NCBI RefSeq assembly: GCF_023015905.1
Contig: NZ_JALKBD010000008.1
Coordinates: forward strand, 148,515 to 212,514
Direction: 5' to 3'
Origin: Arenibacter sp. F20364
Lineage (GTDB): Bacteria > Bacteroidota > Bacteroidia > Flavobacteriales > Flavobacteriaceae
Length of the DNA: 64,000 nucleotides
This document shows, piece after piece, positions 52,967 through 63,111 of this stretch. The notes under the pieces were generated by a model, which was not told the DNA's origin, did not search any database, and saw only the letters and a program-made list of their open reading frames with translations. Position numbers and translations under genes: made by a program. How positions within the stretch are numbered: the first letter of the stretch is position 1; each line of letters starts with the position of its first letter.

Positions 52967-55390
52967 CTAGCGTTCACTGTTATTCAATTCGTTGTTTGCC
53001 TGTTGCTTGGCGTAATTTAGATTTCCGTTGGCCAATTTGGAATTTCCGTCTAATTTTAACGCTTCGTTACATGCGGCTATTGCCTTTTGGTAGTCTTTTA
53101 GTTGGTTATAGGCAGAACATATGTTGTTATAGGCAATGGCATTGGGTTCAATAGCGAGGGACTTCCTTGCTGCGGCTATACAGCTTTGATATTTTTCCTT
53201 TTTGTAAAATTCAAGACTAAGATTTATATAATAAGCAGATGCTTCCTTATCCGATAAACTTGAAGTAGCGTTGGCCAAATCTTTCTTTTTGTCCTCGGCA
53301 TTTGCCAAATTGTTTTTCGCCAATTGATAGGACGGATTTAGTTCCAGTGCCTTTTGGTAGGCCTCAATGGCCTGATCATAATTCAACAGATAAAAATGGC
53401 CTATACCAATGTTGTTGTAGGCATCAGGATATTCTGGTTTTAATTCCAAGGCTTTTCTTGCTACTCGTATACAATCTTCGTAGTTGCTGTTATTGAAATA
53501 TTGCAAACTTAGATCGAGGTAATTCTCTGGGCTGGGAGTATTGTTCACCTCCTCCTCCAAAACTCTAAGAATGGATTTTTTGCCCAAGGCAATGTCCAAG
53601 TATTTTTTTGCAGTTTCGTCTTGCGGCCATCTTGCCAAAACTTCATTACTGAAGCTTTTCATATTGTCCCAATCCTCAAGTTTATGATAAGATTTTAGGA
53701 TATAGTCATTGATGTCAGAATAATTGGGAACAATTAGATTTACTTCTTTGAATTGATCCAAAGCCGCTTTAAATTGGTTGTTTTGAAACAAATACCGACC
53801 ATAGAAGTATTTTGTCTTATGGTTGGCATCACTTAGGGACAAGGATTTTTTAAAGTGTTTATCCGCACTCTCCTTATCTCCAATGGCATTTTTTAAGATG
53901 CCCAGATTGGTGTATATACTGGAGTAATTTGGAACGTATTCCAAGGCCTTGTTGAACGATATTTCTGCATTGGTATAATCGCCATCGGCCATTAGGGCAA
54001 GACCATAATTCATATGGCCACGGCCATTTTTTGGACTTTTTACAGTAACATCATGCCATAGGCTACGTTCGTCTTTCCATACCTTATTGCGTTGGTAAAT
54101 TCCATAGGCATTGGCTATAAGGAAGAACATAACAAACAAGGTCAATGAGTTTTGGCCAATTGGAGTAGTAAATATTCTGGAGAAATAGGTTTCAAGTAAA
54201 TACTTGGTGCCAAATACAAAGGCTATGGTAAGGCCCATATATGGAATAAAACTGCGATGATCATTTAAGACCTCCGCAAAGGGAAGTACTGAAGAGGAGG
54301 GCAAAAGCGAAATGAAAAACCATAAAATGCCAAAGGAAAATAATCTTGTTTCCCTCTTTGTTGACACCTTCAATGCAATATAGATTAAGGTGGTAATTAG
54401 TACAATTCCTGTTATGGCCCTATAATCCAGGATAGTGTCAAATGCTGTCCAATCGGTATCGGCGGAGAGGTTATAGGGAATAAAATAGGTTAAAATATAG
54501 TGGCACATGACCAAGGGTTGCGTAATCAAATAATTATAACGATCAACACCGCCGGGAGCAAATGTATCCGGAAGCATGGAGAAATAGAATACCAAAAAGG
54601 CCACGGTAAGAATAAATGACGGGAACACTTTTACAAAGGAGCGGATACATTTTTTAAATTCTTTTGCTCTATAGAAGTGCAATAAGTCTGCCTGTTCCTC
54701 AAAAACCAAAAAATATAGAAAAAGTAAAGGGGAAAAAACCAAAGCCATTTCCTTGGAAAAGAAGCCAATAAATGGAAAGATCAGGTAAAGATGCCATTTC
54801 CTCCATTTGCCGCCACTCAGAAATGCTACGAATCCCAATAGCACATAGAAGCCGGCTACAATTTCCGATCGCTGTATAATATAGTTGACTGTTTCTGCAT
54901 TGGCACATAATAAACCGAAAGCGGCTGCTATCAGGAGGCCCCAAAACTGGTTGTATTGGGAGAATTCCAACCTGTCCAGTAGTTTTTTAACAAAAAGGCC
55001 AAGCGCGGCGCAGGTGAATATGAAAAAAATAAAAATATGGATATGGAATGCCAATGGGTCCAAGCCACCTCCAAGTTTGTAATCAATAGCATTTTCAAGG
55101 GTGGTGTAAGGTCGGTAAGACCTATTGCTGGGGAGTGTACTAAATGTTGTTACATCCCTGAAAAAGGCGGGAATGTCCACTTCCTTTATGGCATGGTTGT
55201 CCTCTATGGTATGGCTATCGTCAAAATGAAACCCGTTGTTAAAATGATTGGAGTAGGCAACAAACAACATGGCAATCAAAACAAGGGAAAGTATTATAAA
55301 AACCGGATTCTTTAAGGAGTTGTTGTTATCGCCAGTAAATCCGGTAAACTTGTTTATCGAGTTTTTAATTTTCAGTAATATTTCAATCAT
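52967..55390 (-). CDS. TMTC-like membrane glycosyltransferase with TPR tail
   Basis: An 807-residue protein: about 10-11 membrane helices followed by a TPR tail (about 440-807). The first loop has Asp57-Asp58 (GFHFDDSHTIEDN) as in GT-C transferases. TPR repeats include YNNIGIGHFYLLNYDQAIEAYQKALELNPSYQLAKNNLANAEDKK. The overall plan matches TMTC and related proteins that transfer mannose or another sugar to exported proteins. It lies between a methyltransferase gene and a GT2 gene on the same strand. Confidence 0.8.
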   Translation of the reverse strand: MIEILLKIKNSINKFTGFTGDNNNSLKNPVFIILSLVLIAMLFVAYSNHFNNGFHFDDSHTIEDNHAIKEVDIPAFFRDVTTFSTLPSNRSYRPYTTLENAIDYKLGGGLDPLAFHIHIFIFFIFTCAALGLFVKKLLDRLEFSQYNQFWGLLIAAAFGLLCANAETVNYIIQRSEIVAGFYVLLGFVAFLSGGKWRKWHLYLIFPFIGFFSKEMALVFSPLLFLYFLVFEEQADLLHFYRAKEFKKCIRSFVKVFPSFILTVAFLVFYFSMLPDTFAPGGVDRYNYLITQPLVMCHYILTYFIPYNLSADTDWTAFDTILDYRAITGIVLITTLIYIALKVSTKRETRLFSFGILWFFISLLPSSSVLPFAEVLNDHRSFIPYMGLTIAFVFGTKYLLETYFSRIFTTPIGQNSLTLFVMFFLIANAYGIYQRNKVWKDERSLWHDVTVKSPKNGRGHMNYGLALMADGDYTNAEISFNKALEYVPNYSSIYTNLGILKNAIGDKESADKHFKKSLSLSDANHKTKYFYGRYLFQNNQFKAALDQFKEVNLIVPNYSDINDYILKSYHKLEDWDNMKSFSNEVLARWPQDETAKKYLDIALGKKSILRVLEEEVNNTPSPENYLDLSLQYFNNSNYEDCIRVARKALELKPEYPDAYNNIGIGHFYLLNYDQAIEAYQKALELNPSYQLAKNNLANAEDKKKDLANATSSLSDKEASAYYINLSLEFYKKEKYQSCIAAARKSLAIEPNAIAYNNICSAYNQLKDYQKAIAACNEALKLDGNSKLANGNLNYAKQQANNELNNSER

Positions 55391-55544
55391 CGAGATTGGT
55401 GATTTTATACTTCTTGGCGTTTTAACAGCTAGGAATCAAATGATTCCAAACTGCCCATTCGTAATAATTAACAAACTAAATTAACATTTTAACGATATTT
55501 GATTTTAAATGTTGTTTTGAAGAAACTACATTTTTTTTGCTCAA

Positions 55545-56399
55545 TTACCTTTTTCTAAATATAAAACAACGGGTGTCCGGGAAAATTTGTAAAAATGGAA
55601 ACAAAAGAAACACTCCAATTTTAGTTGCCATTTTCGCCAAAGTTCCTTGTTGGTTATCCTGTTCTATCCTATCTGATATTTCAGATAAATTAATGGTTTT
55701 TAAAGGAAATGATTCAACTGCTTCAAAATTGTTGTCCTGGGCCAATTTAATCAAGGTTGGTTTGGTAAAGTAACTCAAATGTGGGCTGTGAAAATTAAAT
55801 TGCCACATTCTATCCATTAAGGATTTTACCCCGAATAGATAAGCCATTTTGGAAAGGAAATATATTAAACCACTTTGTTGAGGTAAATTAACGATCAATA
55901 GTCCTTCCGGATTAAGTAAACCGTAATTGGCTTCCATAATTCCCTTAAGATCGGGCAGGTGTTCCAAAACATCATTATAGGCAATAAAATCAAAATGTGA
56001 TTCTTCTTGTAGATCTTGTGGAAAAAAACCATTCTTTACTTGCAAGCCTTCCTTTTGGTAGTGTTCATTGAAGCGGGTTTCCGGTTCAATACCCAAGCAA
56101 CTAATCCCATGGTCCCTGCAGACCTCCAAAAACCAACCATATCCCGGACCTACCTCGAGCCCCTTGGATTTAATTTCCTTGTTTTTCTTAATGGAGGCTA
56201 TGATATGTTGGAAATTCTCTTTCCTTAAATTGATAAGTGCTTTTTCACGGGTTTCTTCATTTAAATCAGAAACCAAACTTTTGTTGAAAGTGGCATCGGG
56301 ACAAAATTGAAAACCGCAATTAGTACATTGATGCACATTGAATTTAAGCTGGTATTTTAATTTGGTTTTGGGGTGGTTACAGATTGGACAGGGAATCAT
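55545..56399 (-). CDS. SAM-dependent methyltransferase with N-terminal zinc ribbon
   Basis: A 284-residue class I methyltransferase. It begins with a zinc ribbon (CPICNHPKTK and CTNCGFQFC), followed by GLEVGPGYGWFLEVC (SAM binding) and IAYNDVLEHL. Such proteins modify sugars or lipids in surface polysaccharide pathways. It is the first gene of the TMTC/GT2 run (154 bp before the TMTC gene). The acceptor is unknown. Confidence 0.82.
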   Translation of the reverse strand: MIPCPICNHPKTKLKYQLKFNVHQCTNCGFQFCPDATFNKSLVSDLNEETREKALINLRKENFQHIIASIKKNKEIKSKGLEVGPGYGWFLEVCRDHGISCLGIEPETRFNEHYQKEGLQVKNGFFPQDLQEESHFDFIAYNDVLEHLPDLKGIMEANYGLLNPEGLLIVNLPQQSGLIYFLSKMAYLFGVKSLMDRMWQFNFHSPHLSYFTKPTLIKLAQDNNFEAVESFPLKTINLSEISDRIEQDNQQGTLAKMATKIGVFLLFPFLQIFPDTRCFIFRKR

Positions 56400-56633
56400 T
56401 ATTTTAAAAACTAATTATAGTATGTTTGTTCCAACAAAAGGGGGAACAATCCTTAAAGCATTGTCTATTTATTTGGTTGAGGAACTGTTTAGTGAATAAA
56501 AATAGATGATTCCAAGTAATATTTAAAATTTTCGATATTTATTTTGCCCTAAACGCAGTGGCCGGTAGGATTTTGATTACGACTAAGGCTTGTGAGGCAT
56601 ATGTGGCTATCAAAAAAGACTTGAAATATACTT

Positions 56634-58646
56634 TCATGGAAACAAAATATCCAGTAATTCATCCTCAACTATATTTGGCAAGGTAACCTTTAATTCCGGT
56701 GTTCGGGCCATTTCCCGTTTTATTGCAAACAAGGCTTCTTTGTTTCTGGCCCAACTTCTTCTAGATATTCCATTATTTACATCATAAAACAACATGTTTT
56801 TTAGACGTTTAGCAGCATCCTCGGAACCATCCAGCACTAAACCGAAACCACCGTTGATGACTTCTCCCCAGCCTACCCCACCTCCGTTGTGAATGGATAC
56901 CCAAGAGGCGCCCCTAAAGCTATCTCCAATTACATTGTGGATGGCCATGTCTGCAGTATACTTGCTGCCATCATAAATATTGCTCGTTTCCCTAAAGGGG
57001 GAGTCTGTACCGCCCACGTCATGGTGATCCCGCCCCAAGACAATGGGTGAGTTTATTTTTCTGGATTTAACGGCACTGTTGAAAGCTTCCGCAATTTTGG
57101 CCCTGCCCTCTGCATCGGCGTATAATATGCGCGCTTGGGACCCGACCACCAAATTATTGGACGCTGCTTCCCTTATCCATTGGATGTTGTCCTGCATTTG
57201 TTGTCGTATCTCTGAAGGTGCCGAACTAAGCATTTCTTCCATTGTTTGTAAGGCAATGGCATCTGTTTTTAGGAGGTCTTGGGGTTCTCCTGATGTGCAG
57301 ACCCATCTAAAGGGGCCAAATCCATAATCGAAACACATAGGGCCCAAAATGTCCTGTACATAGGATGGATATCTGAAGTTGATGCCATTGCTCGCCATGA
57401 TGTCTGCTCCTGCCCTGGATGCCTCTAATAAAAAGGCATTGCCATAATCAAAAAAATAGGTGCCCTTGACAGTGTGTTTATTAATTGCCAAAACTTGTCG
57501 TCTTAGGGATGCCTCTACTTTTTGTTTAAAAGCAGCAGGCTTGGTCCTCATAAGCTCGTTGGATTCCTCAAAAGTGAGCCCTACAGGATAATAGCCCCCT
57601 GACCATGGGTTATGAAGGGAGGTCTGGTCGGAACCCAAATGGATGAATATATTTTCCTGATCAAACTTTTCCCATACATCCACTATATTTCCAATAAAGG
57701 CCAAGGAGACAACTTCCTTTTGTTGTATTGCCATTCTGGCTCGCTCTACCAATTGTTGCAAATCTTCCAAAAGCTCATCTACCCAGCCTTGTTGGTGTCT
57801 TTTTTGTGCAGCAGCCTTGTTCACTTCCGCACAGATTGTAATGCAGCCGGCAATATTTCCCGCTTTGGGCTGGGCTCCGCTCATGCCGCCCAAACCAGAA
57901 GTGAGAAATATTTTGCCTTTAGGCGTGTCATCATTTTTTAAGACTTTCCTAAAGGCGTTCAGGACGGTTATGGTAGTGCCATGCACAATTCCTTGTGGCC
58001 CAATATACATATACGATCCAGCTGTCATTTGCCCATATTGGGTAACTCCAAGTGCATTGTATTTTTCCCAATCGTCCGGTTTGGAATAGTTGGGGATCAT
58101 CATCCCATTGGTCACGACTGCTCTTGGTGCATTTTTTGAGGAGGGAAATAGCCCCATGGGATGCCCTGAATAGATATGCAGGGTCTGTTCGTTGGTCATA
58201 TTCGCCAAGTACTGCATGGTCAACAGATACTGTGCCCAATTCTGAAAAACGGCACCATTGCCCCCATAAGTTATTAGTTCCTCTGGATGTTGTGCTACTT
58301 GGGGGTCTAAATTGTTTTGTATCATCAGCATTATACTGGCCGCTTCTATCGTTTTTGCGGGATAATGATCAATTGGTCTTGCATATAGAGGGTAATCGGG
58401 TTTAAAGCGATACATGTAGATTCTGCCCAGAGTATTCAATTCCTCGGCAAATTCCTCGCCCAAGATTGCGTGCCAATCGGAGGGGAAATATCGCAAGGCA
58501 TTTCTAATGGCCAACTTTTTCTCCTCCAAGGATAGGATGTTCTTGCGTTTTGGGGCTCTATTGGCATTTTTGGGATAGTCTTTTTTATTGGGCATTTCCT
58601 TTGGAATGCCTTGGAGTATTTGAGCTTTAAAATTTTCTTCCGTCAT
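56634..58646 (-). CDS. hutU: Urocanate hydratase, long form
   Basis: A 670-residue NAD-dependent urocanase (second step of histidine breakdown). TSGLGGMSGAQPKAGNIAG binds NAD, and HIYSGHPMGLFPSS, LGSDQTSLHNPW and GGVGWGEVINGG are family signatures. It is about 110 residues longer than the common bacterial enzyme and closer in size to the eukaryotic one, with extra N-terminal sequence. It lies 14 bp after hutI in the hutHIU run. Confidence 0.95.
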   Translation of the reverse strand: MTEENFKAQILQGIPKEMPNKKDYPKNANRAPKRKNILSLEEKKLAIRNALRYFPSDWHAILGEEFAEELNTLGRIYMYRFKPDYPLYARPIDHYPAKTIEAASIMLMIQNNLDPQVAQHPEELITYGGNGAVFQNWAQYLLTMQYLANMTNEQTLHIYSGHPMGLFPSSKNAPRAVVTNGMMIPNYSKPDDWEKYNALGVTQYGQMTAGSYMYIGPQGIVHGTTITVLNAFRKVLKNDDTPKGKIFLTSGLGGMSGAQPKAGNIAGCITICAEVNKAAAQKRHQQGWVDELLEDLQQLVERARMAIQQKEVVSLAFIGNIVDVWEKFDQENIFIHLGSDQTSLHNPWSGGYYPVGLTFEESNELMRTKPAAFKQKVEASLRRQVLAINKHTVKGTYFFDYGNAFLLEASRAGADIMASNGINFRYPSYVQDILGPMCFDYGFGPFRWVCTSGEPQDLLKTDAIALQTMEEMLSSAPSEIRQQMQDNIQWIREAASNNLVVGSQARILYADAEGRAKIAEAFNSAVKSRKINSPIVLGRDHHDVGGTDSPFRETSNIYDGSKYTADMAIHNVIGDSFRGASWVSIHNGGGVGWGEVINGGFGLVLDGSEDAAKRLKNMLFYDVNNGISRRSWARNKEALFAIKREMARTPELKVTLPNIVEDELLDILFP

Positions 58647-58660
58647 CGTTCGGGTCTTTT

Positions 58661-59920
58661 TTAGTTATTACCAACTACCAATTTTCCCTTTATGCATACA
58701 AGGGAAGGCATCATCATACCTTGTTGATAAAGTATTTCTTGATAATTGTCGGTGGGAAAAGCAATGAGATCTGCCAATAATCCGGTTTTAAGTGTACCGC
58801 GATCTCCTAGGCCTAGGGCGGCAGCGGCCCTAAAGGTAATCCCGGCCAGCACCTCTGTATTGGTCAGTTTTTCAAAGGTGCCTAGTACGGTGGCCTGTAT
58901 CAAGAGGTTGCCCATTGGTGCAGAACCCGGATTCCAATCACTGGCAATGGCCAAGGCCGCTCCTGCATCCAATAATCGGCGGGCAGGGGTATAGCTACAT
59001 CCCAATCCCATAGAGGCACCGGGCAAGGCGGTTGCTACGGTATTGCTTTTGGCGAGTAGTTGAATTTCTTTTTCTGTACTTGCTTCCAAGTGATCGGCAC
59101 TTACTGCCTTATATTTAACAGCAACATCACTACCAGCGGTTGAAAATTGGTCGGCATGTACTGTAATATGAAATCCCATTTCTTTGGCCTTGTTAAAATA
59201 AGGTCCTATGTTAGAGGGAGTAAATGCCCCTTCCTCCACGAAGGCATCGATTCTATTGGCTAACTTTTCCTTTTTTAAAATTGGAAATAGTAAAGTGCTT
59301 ATTTCCAAAAGATAATCGGCTGGACTTCCCTGATAATCTTTGGGGACCATATGTGCCGCCAAACATGTGGGAATTAGATCAGGATGACATTCTTCATTGG
59401 CTTGCGCAATAGCTCTTAACATTTTTAGTTCCTCTTCAACCGAAAGTCCGTAGCCGCTTTTTACTTCTATGGTGGTTACACCATGGGCCAAATGCCTGTC
59501 CGCTCTTGTTTTGATACCCTCTATCAAGGAGGATGTAGTGGCTTTTCTAGTCTCGGTAACCGTATCCCAAATTCCACCTCCAGCTTTGGCAATTTCCAGA
59601 TAGGTTTTGCCGGAATTGCGTAGGGCATAGTCCTTGGCCCTGCTGCCTCCAAAGCAAATATGGGTGTGGGCATCAATCAATCCGGGAAGGCATACCATGT
59701 TGGATCGGATAGGTATATTTTGCGCATTTAGGTGGTTTGCTTTTGTCTGAATTTCAGGATAAGATCCTATGGCGTGAATTTTTTCATCGACCATAATAAT
59801 ACCCCCATTTTCCAATATCGGTAATTGCTCGTCAGATAGGGGGCCTTTTAGCGCTATACCCGTCATCGTCAAGATTTGCTTAAAGGGGCCTATAAGGGTG
59901 TATTTTTTCATTTTGTCCAT
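58661..59920 (-). CDS. hutI: Imidazolonepropionase
   Basis: A 419-residue amidohydrolase that opens imidazolone propionate in histidine breakdown. Metal ligands: GLIDAHTHICFGGSR (two His), HITVHADQ (His) and ASDWNPGSAP (Asp). VTTIEVKSGYGL and SADHLEAS are family motifs. It lies between hutH (31 bp upstream) and hutU (14 bp downstream). Confidence 0.95.
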   Translation of the reverse strand: MDKMKKYTLIGPFKQILTMTGIALKGPLSDEQLPILENGGIIMVDEKIHAIGSYPEIQTKANHLNAQNIPIRSNMVCLPGLIDAHTHICFGGSRAKDYALRNSGKTYLEIAKAGGGIWDTVTETRKATTSSLIEGIKTRADRHLAHGVTTIEVKSGYGLSVEEELKMLRAIAQANEECHPDLIPTCLAAHMVPKDYQGSPADYLLEISTLLFPILKKEKLANRIDAFVEEGAFTPSNIGPYFNKAKEMGFHITVHADQFSTAGSDVAVKYKAVSADHLEASTEKEIQLLAKSNTVATALPGASMGLGCSYTPARRLLDAGAALAIASDWNPGSAPMGNLLIQATVLGTFEKLTNTEVLAGITFRAAAALGLGDRGTLKTGLLADLIAFPTDNYQEILYQQGMMMPSLVCIKGKLVVGNN

Positions 59921-59951
59921 TGATTAATATCCATGACTCATTACCTGTATC

Positions 59952-61532
59952 TTAATATTCTTCAAATTCCATTTCAAACGGACTTTCCATTTTCAGATTG
60001 TTACGGGTCATGGTTTTTTGTACTGTGTTTATTATCGTACATTCTTTGATCATCTCTATTCCTTTGTCAATATCCTCTGAAAACACTCGGTCTCTAACGG
60101 CAAAGGCCACTTTTTTGCGGATAGTTCTATGGACTTCATCCAGTAAAACTCCCGATTTCATAGGCTTTCTAAATTCAAATGCCTGTGCTGCGGTCAGAAG
60201 TTCTATTGCCAATATTTTTTCAACATTTTCAAGCACTTGCAGTGCTTTTCTACCACTTATGGATCCCATACTTACATGGTCTTCCTGCCCAAGTGAAGTA
60301 GGGATGCTATCTGCACTGGCAGGGAAGCACAAACCTTTGTTTTCACTAGCCAAGGCGGCCGTGGTGTATTGTAAGATCATATAGCCCGAATTGATTCCTG
60401 TATCCTTCATCAACAATTTGGGTACCCCGGGACTGTTGCCTTCCAGGGCCAAATAAATACGGCGGTCAGATATATTTCCCAGCTCGGAAGCGGCCAAGCA
60501 GGCATAATCCAGTGCCATGGCCAAGGGCTGTCCGTGAAAGCTCCCACCACTTATCGTTAATACCTTACCTATGATAATAGGATTGTCCGTAACCGAGTTC
60601 AATTCTATCTCCAATAATTCCTTTAAATGTAGCCAAGCATTTCTTGAGGCACCGTGAACTTGGGGGATACACCTAAGGGAATAAGGGTCCTGTACCCGTT
60701 CGCAATCAATATGGTCTTCCATGATTTCAGAATCTTCCAATAAAAAGCGTATTCTGGCCGCTACATGGCTATTCCCCTTAAATGGCCTTAGGTTGTGCAG
60801 CTCTTTAAAAAACGGCTTTACACTGCCCTGAAGGCCTTCGATCATCATGGCCCCAATGATGTCCGCATGAGTAAGGCAAGCGTGCATTTTGTCTATGACC
60901 ATTACGGCATGGGCAGCAATAAATTGGGTGCCGTTTATTAGGGCCAGTCCCTCTTTGGGACCCAATTCCAAAGGTTCTAGGCCATAAATTCTGTGGAGTT
61001 GAGCCGTTGAAATCACCTTTTTTATATATTTAATTTTCCCCAACCCTATTAGAGGTAAAAACAAATGGGATAAAGGGGCAAGGTCACCGGAAGCCCCCAC
61101 AGAGCCTTGGGAGGGTACTATTGGAATAGCATCATTGTCAATATGCCATATTATTCGGTCCAAGGTAGCCTCTGCAATACCGGAATAACCTTGGGCAAGG
61201 GAATGGGCCTTTAAAACAAGCATTAATTTTGCAATTTCGTTTTCAATAGGCTTTCCCACCCCAACACTATGGCTCTGAAGAATGTTGGTCTGTAATATTT
61301 TGGTTTCGGTTTTCGAAATCTTGGTGGTGCACAATGGCCCAAACCCAGTATTTATACCGTACACAGGTTTTCCCATCTCTACTATATGTGCCACGACCTC
61401 ATGACTGGCCCGAATTTTTTTTCTTGTTTTTTCTGAAACCTTTCCTTGGATCGTTCCCCGGGTAATTGCCAGAGCCAGGCCTGCCGTTAGATGATCTTCC
61501 CCGAAAAAAAATGTTTTTTTTGAAGTAGTCAT
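59952..61532 (-). CDS. hutH: Histidine ammonia-lyase
   Basis: A 526-residue lyase that removes ammonia from histidine. GSVGASGDLAPLSHL carries Ala-Ser-Gly, which forms the MIO prosthetic group. The N-terminal YGINTGFG and the long TDNPIIIG segment fit. It is the first gene of the hutHIU run and divergent from a LysR regulator 80 bp away. Confidence 0.95.
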   Translation of the reverse strand: MTTSKKTFFFGEDHLTAGLALAITRGTIQGKVSEKTRKKIRASHEVVAHIVEMGKPVYGINTGFGPLCTTKISKTETKILQTNILQSHSVGVGKPIENEIAKLMLVLKAHSLAQGYSGIAEATLDRIIWHIDNDAIPIVPSQGSVGASGDLAPLSHLFLPLIGLGKIKYIKKVISTAQLHRIYGLEPLELGPKEGLALINGTQFIAAHAVMVIDKMHACLTHADIIGAMMIEGLQGSVKPFFKELHNLRPFKGNSHVAARIRFLLEDSEIMEDHIDCERVQDPYSLRCIPQVHGASRNAWLHLKELLEIELNSVTDNPIIIGKVLTISGGSFHGQPLAMALDYACLAASELGNISDRRIYLALEGNSPGVPKLLMKDTGINSGYMILQYTTAALASENKGLCFPASADSIPTSLGQEDHVSMGSISGRKALQVLENVEKILAIELLTAAQAFEFRKPMKSGVLLDEVHRTIRKKVAFAVRDRVFSEDIDKGIEMIKECTIINTVQKTMTRNNLKMESPFEMEFEEY

Positions 61533-61546
61533 GGGATTATTTTTTT

Positions 61547-61579
61547 ATCAATATAAAATTATTGATTATGTTTGATAAT
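61547..61579. promoter_or_regulatory. Candidate LysR operator between hutH and its regulator
   Basis: ATCAAT-N8-ATTGAT (61547-61566) is an exact inverted repeat of the T-N11-A kind, with a further half-site TTTGATAA at 61571-61578. It lies in the 80-bp divergent spacer. Confidence 0.5.
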
Positions 61580-61612
61580 TACCAATACCATTAATTTAAA
61601 CACCTAATAACT

Positions 61613-62506
61613 ATGGGTTATCAATTGGAGCTTAGACATTTCAATTATTTTTTGGCAGTGGCCGAAGAATTGCATTTTAGAAGGGCGGCGGAAAAGCTTT
61701 TTATTTCCCAACCAGGTTTAAGTCGACAGATTAAACAAATGGAGGAGATTCTGGAGGTAAAGCTTTTTGTCAGGACTAAGAAAAAGGTAAGCCTTACTGC
61801 GGCAGGGGAATATCTCAAAAGTGAAATAGAGTTTATCCTAAACCATTTGGAAGTCACCAAAAAGCAGTTGAGGCATATTAGGGATGGCAATTTTGGGGAG
61901 GTGCGAATAGGCTTTCTTGGCTCGGCCATGCAGGAGGTAATACCTAATTTGTTAATTGAGCTAAAAGAAAGATTTCCAGGAATACAGACTAATTTGGAAG
62001 AATTGTCCAACAATGCCCAAGTGAATGCTATTTTAAAGGATAAACTGGATATGGGCTTTGTACGTGTAGCGAGAGTACCTCAAGGCCTAAATCTTCAACC
62101 CGTGTATACCGACACTTTTTCAGTGGTCTTGCCGGAGCTATATCCTTTATTGACAAGGGAATTTACGGATGTAGGGCAATTGGCGGCGGAGAATTTTATT
62201 TTGTTCGCCCAAGATTATAGTCCCTTGTACTTTGATACGGTAATGAGTATCTGTGAAGACGCGGGTTTTACCCCCAAAGTTTCACATAAATCCGTTCACG
62301 CCCAAACCATTTTTAAATTGGTAGAGAATAATTTGGGCATTGCTATAATACCCACTTCCTTGCAATACGGCTTTCAGATGAAGGTAAAATTTATTGAACT
62401 CAAGAATAATCCGCAAAGGGCAGTGTTATCCGTTTGTTGGAAAGAGGACAATAGAAACCCTGCTTTAAGACATTGTATTAATTTATTGTTAAACCAGTCT
62501 TTATAG
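61613..62506 (+). CDS. LysR-family regulator, probable hut regulator
   Basis: A 297-residue LysR regulator: N-terminal helix-turn-helix (LELRHFNYFLAVAEELHFRRAAEKLFISQPGLSRQIK, positions about 5-41), then a periplasmic-binding-type sensor domain from about 90. It is divergent from hutH with an inverted repeat between, which is the classic set-up for control of the neighbour. Urocanate or histidine is the likely ligand, by inference. The nitroreductase gene 44 bp downstream may be co-transcribed. Confidence 0.87.
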   Translation: MGYQLELRHFNYFLAVAEELHFRRAAEKLFISQPGLSRQIKQMEEILEVKLFVRTKKKVSLTAAGEYLKSEIEFILNHLEVTKKQLRHIRDGNFGEVRIGFLGSAMQEVIPNLLIELKERFPGIQTNLEELSNNAQVNAILKDKLDMGFVRVARVPQGLNLQPVYTDTFSVVLPELYPLLTREFTDVGQLAAENFILFAQDYSPLYFDTVMSICEDAGFTPKVSHKSVHAQTIFKLVENNLGIAIIPTSLQYGFQMKVKFIELKNNPQRAVLSVCWKEDNRNPALRHCINLLLNQSL

Positions 62507-62550
62507 GCTATTTTATAGCCTTAGTTTGTAATACTCTAAAATAATAACAC

Positions 62551-63102
62551 ATGATATTTGACATAATAAAGTTGCGCCGGTCTATTTTTCCTGCCCAATA
62601 TAACGATAAACCAATCGACAAGGAATCTATTGAAAAGGTCTTGGAGGCGGCGAATTTTGCACCAACCCATAAAAAAACGGAGCCTTGGCGATTTAAAGTA
62701 CTAAAAGGGGAGGCCAAGGAGAAATTGGGATTGTTCCTGTCCTTAAAATATATGGAATCCGATCCCAAACCAAAACAGTTCAATGTCGAAAAGTTGATTC
62801 AGAATCCTAAAAAAGCGGGGGCTATTATTGCAATTTGTATGCAGAGAGATCCCGAAGAGAGCGTTCCGGAATGGGAGGAGGTTGCGGCAACGGCAATGGC
62901 AGTACAAAATATGTGGCTTTGCTGTACCGAGATGGGTATAGGCTGTTACTGGAGTTCACCCGGCCTTATAAAATATATGGATGATTTTTTTGAATTGAAT
63001 ACTGGCGAAGTGTGTTTGGGCTTTTTCTATATGGGGTATTACGATGAAGAAATTCCGGAAGTTGCCAAAGGTCCATGGCAGGAGAAAGTAACCTGGATGT
63101 AG
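62551..63102 (+). CDS. Nitroreductase family protein
   Basis: A 183-residue FMN-dependent nitroreductase-fold protein (IKLRRSIFPAQYNDKPIDKESIEKVLEAANFAPTHKKTEPWRF, with Arg-Arg-Ser FMN contact). The C-terminal half has MWLCCTEMGIGCYWSSP. It lies after the LysR gene. The physiological substrate is unknown; such enzymes reduce quinones, enones or nitro groups with NAD(P)H. Confidence 0.86.
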   Translation: MIFDIIKLRRSIFPAQYNDKPIDKESIEKVLEAANFAPTHKKTEPWRFKVLKGEAKEKLGLFLSLKYMESDPKPKQFNVEKLIQNPKKAGAIIAICMQRDPEESVPEWEEVAATAMAVQNMWLCCTEMGIGCYWSSPGLIKYMDDFFELNTGEVCLGFFYMGYYDEEIPEVAKGPWQEKVTWM

Positions 63103-63111
63103 GATTAGCGA

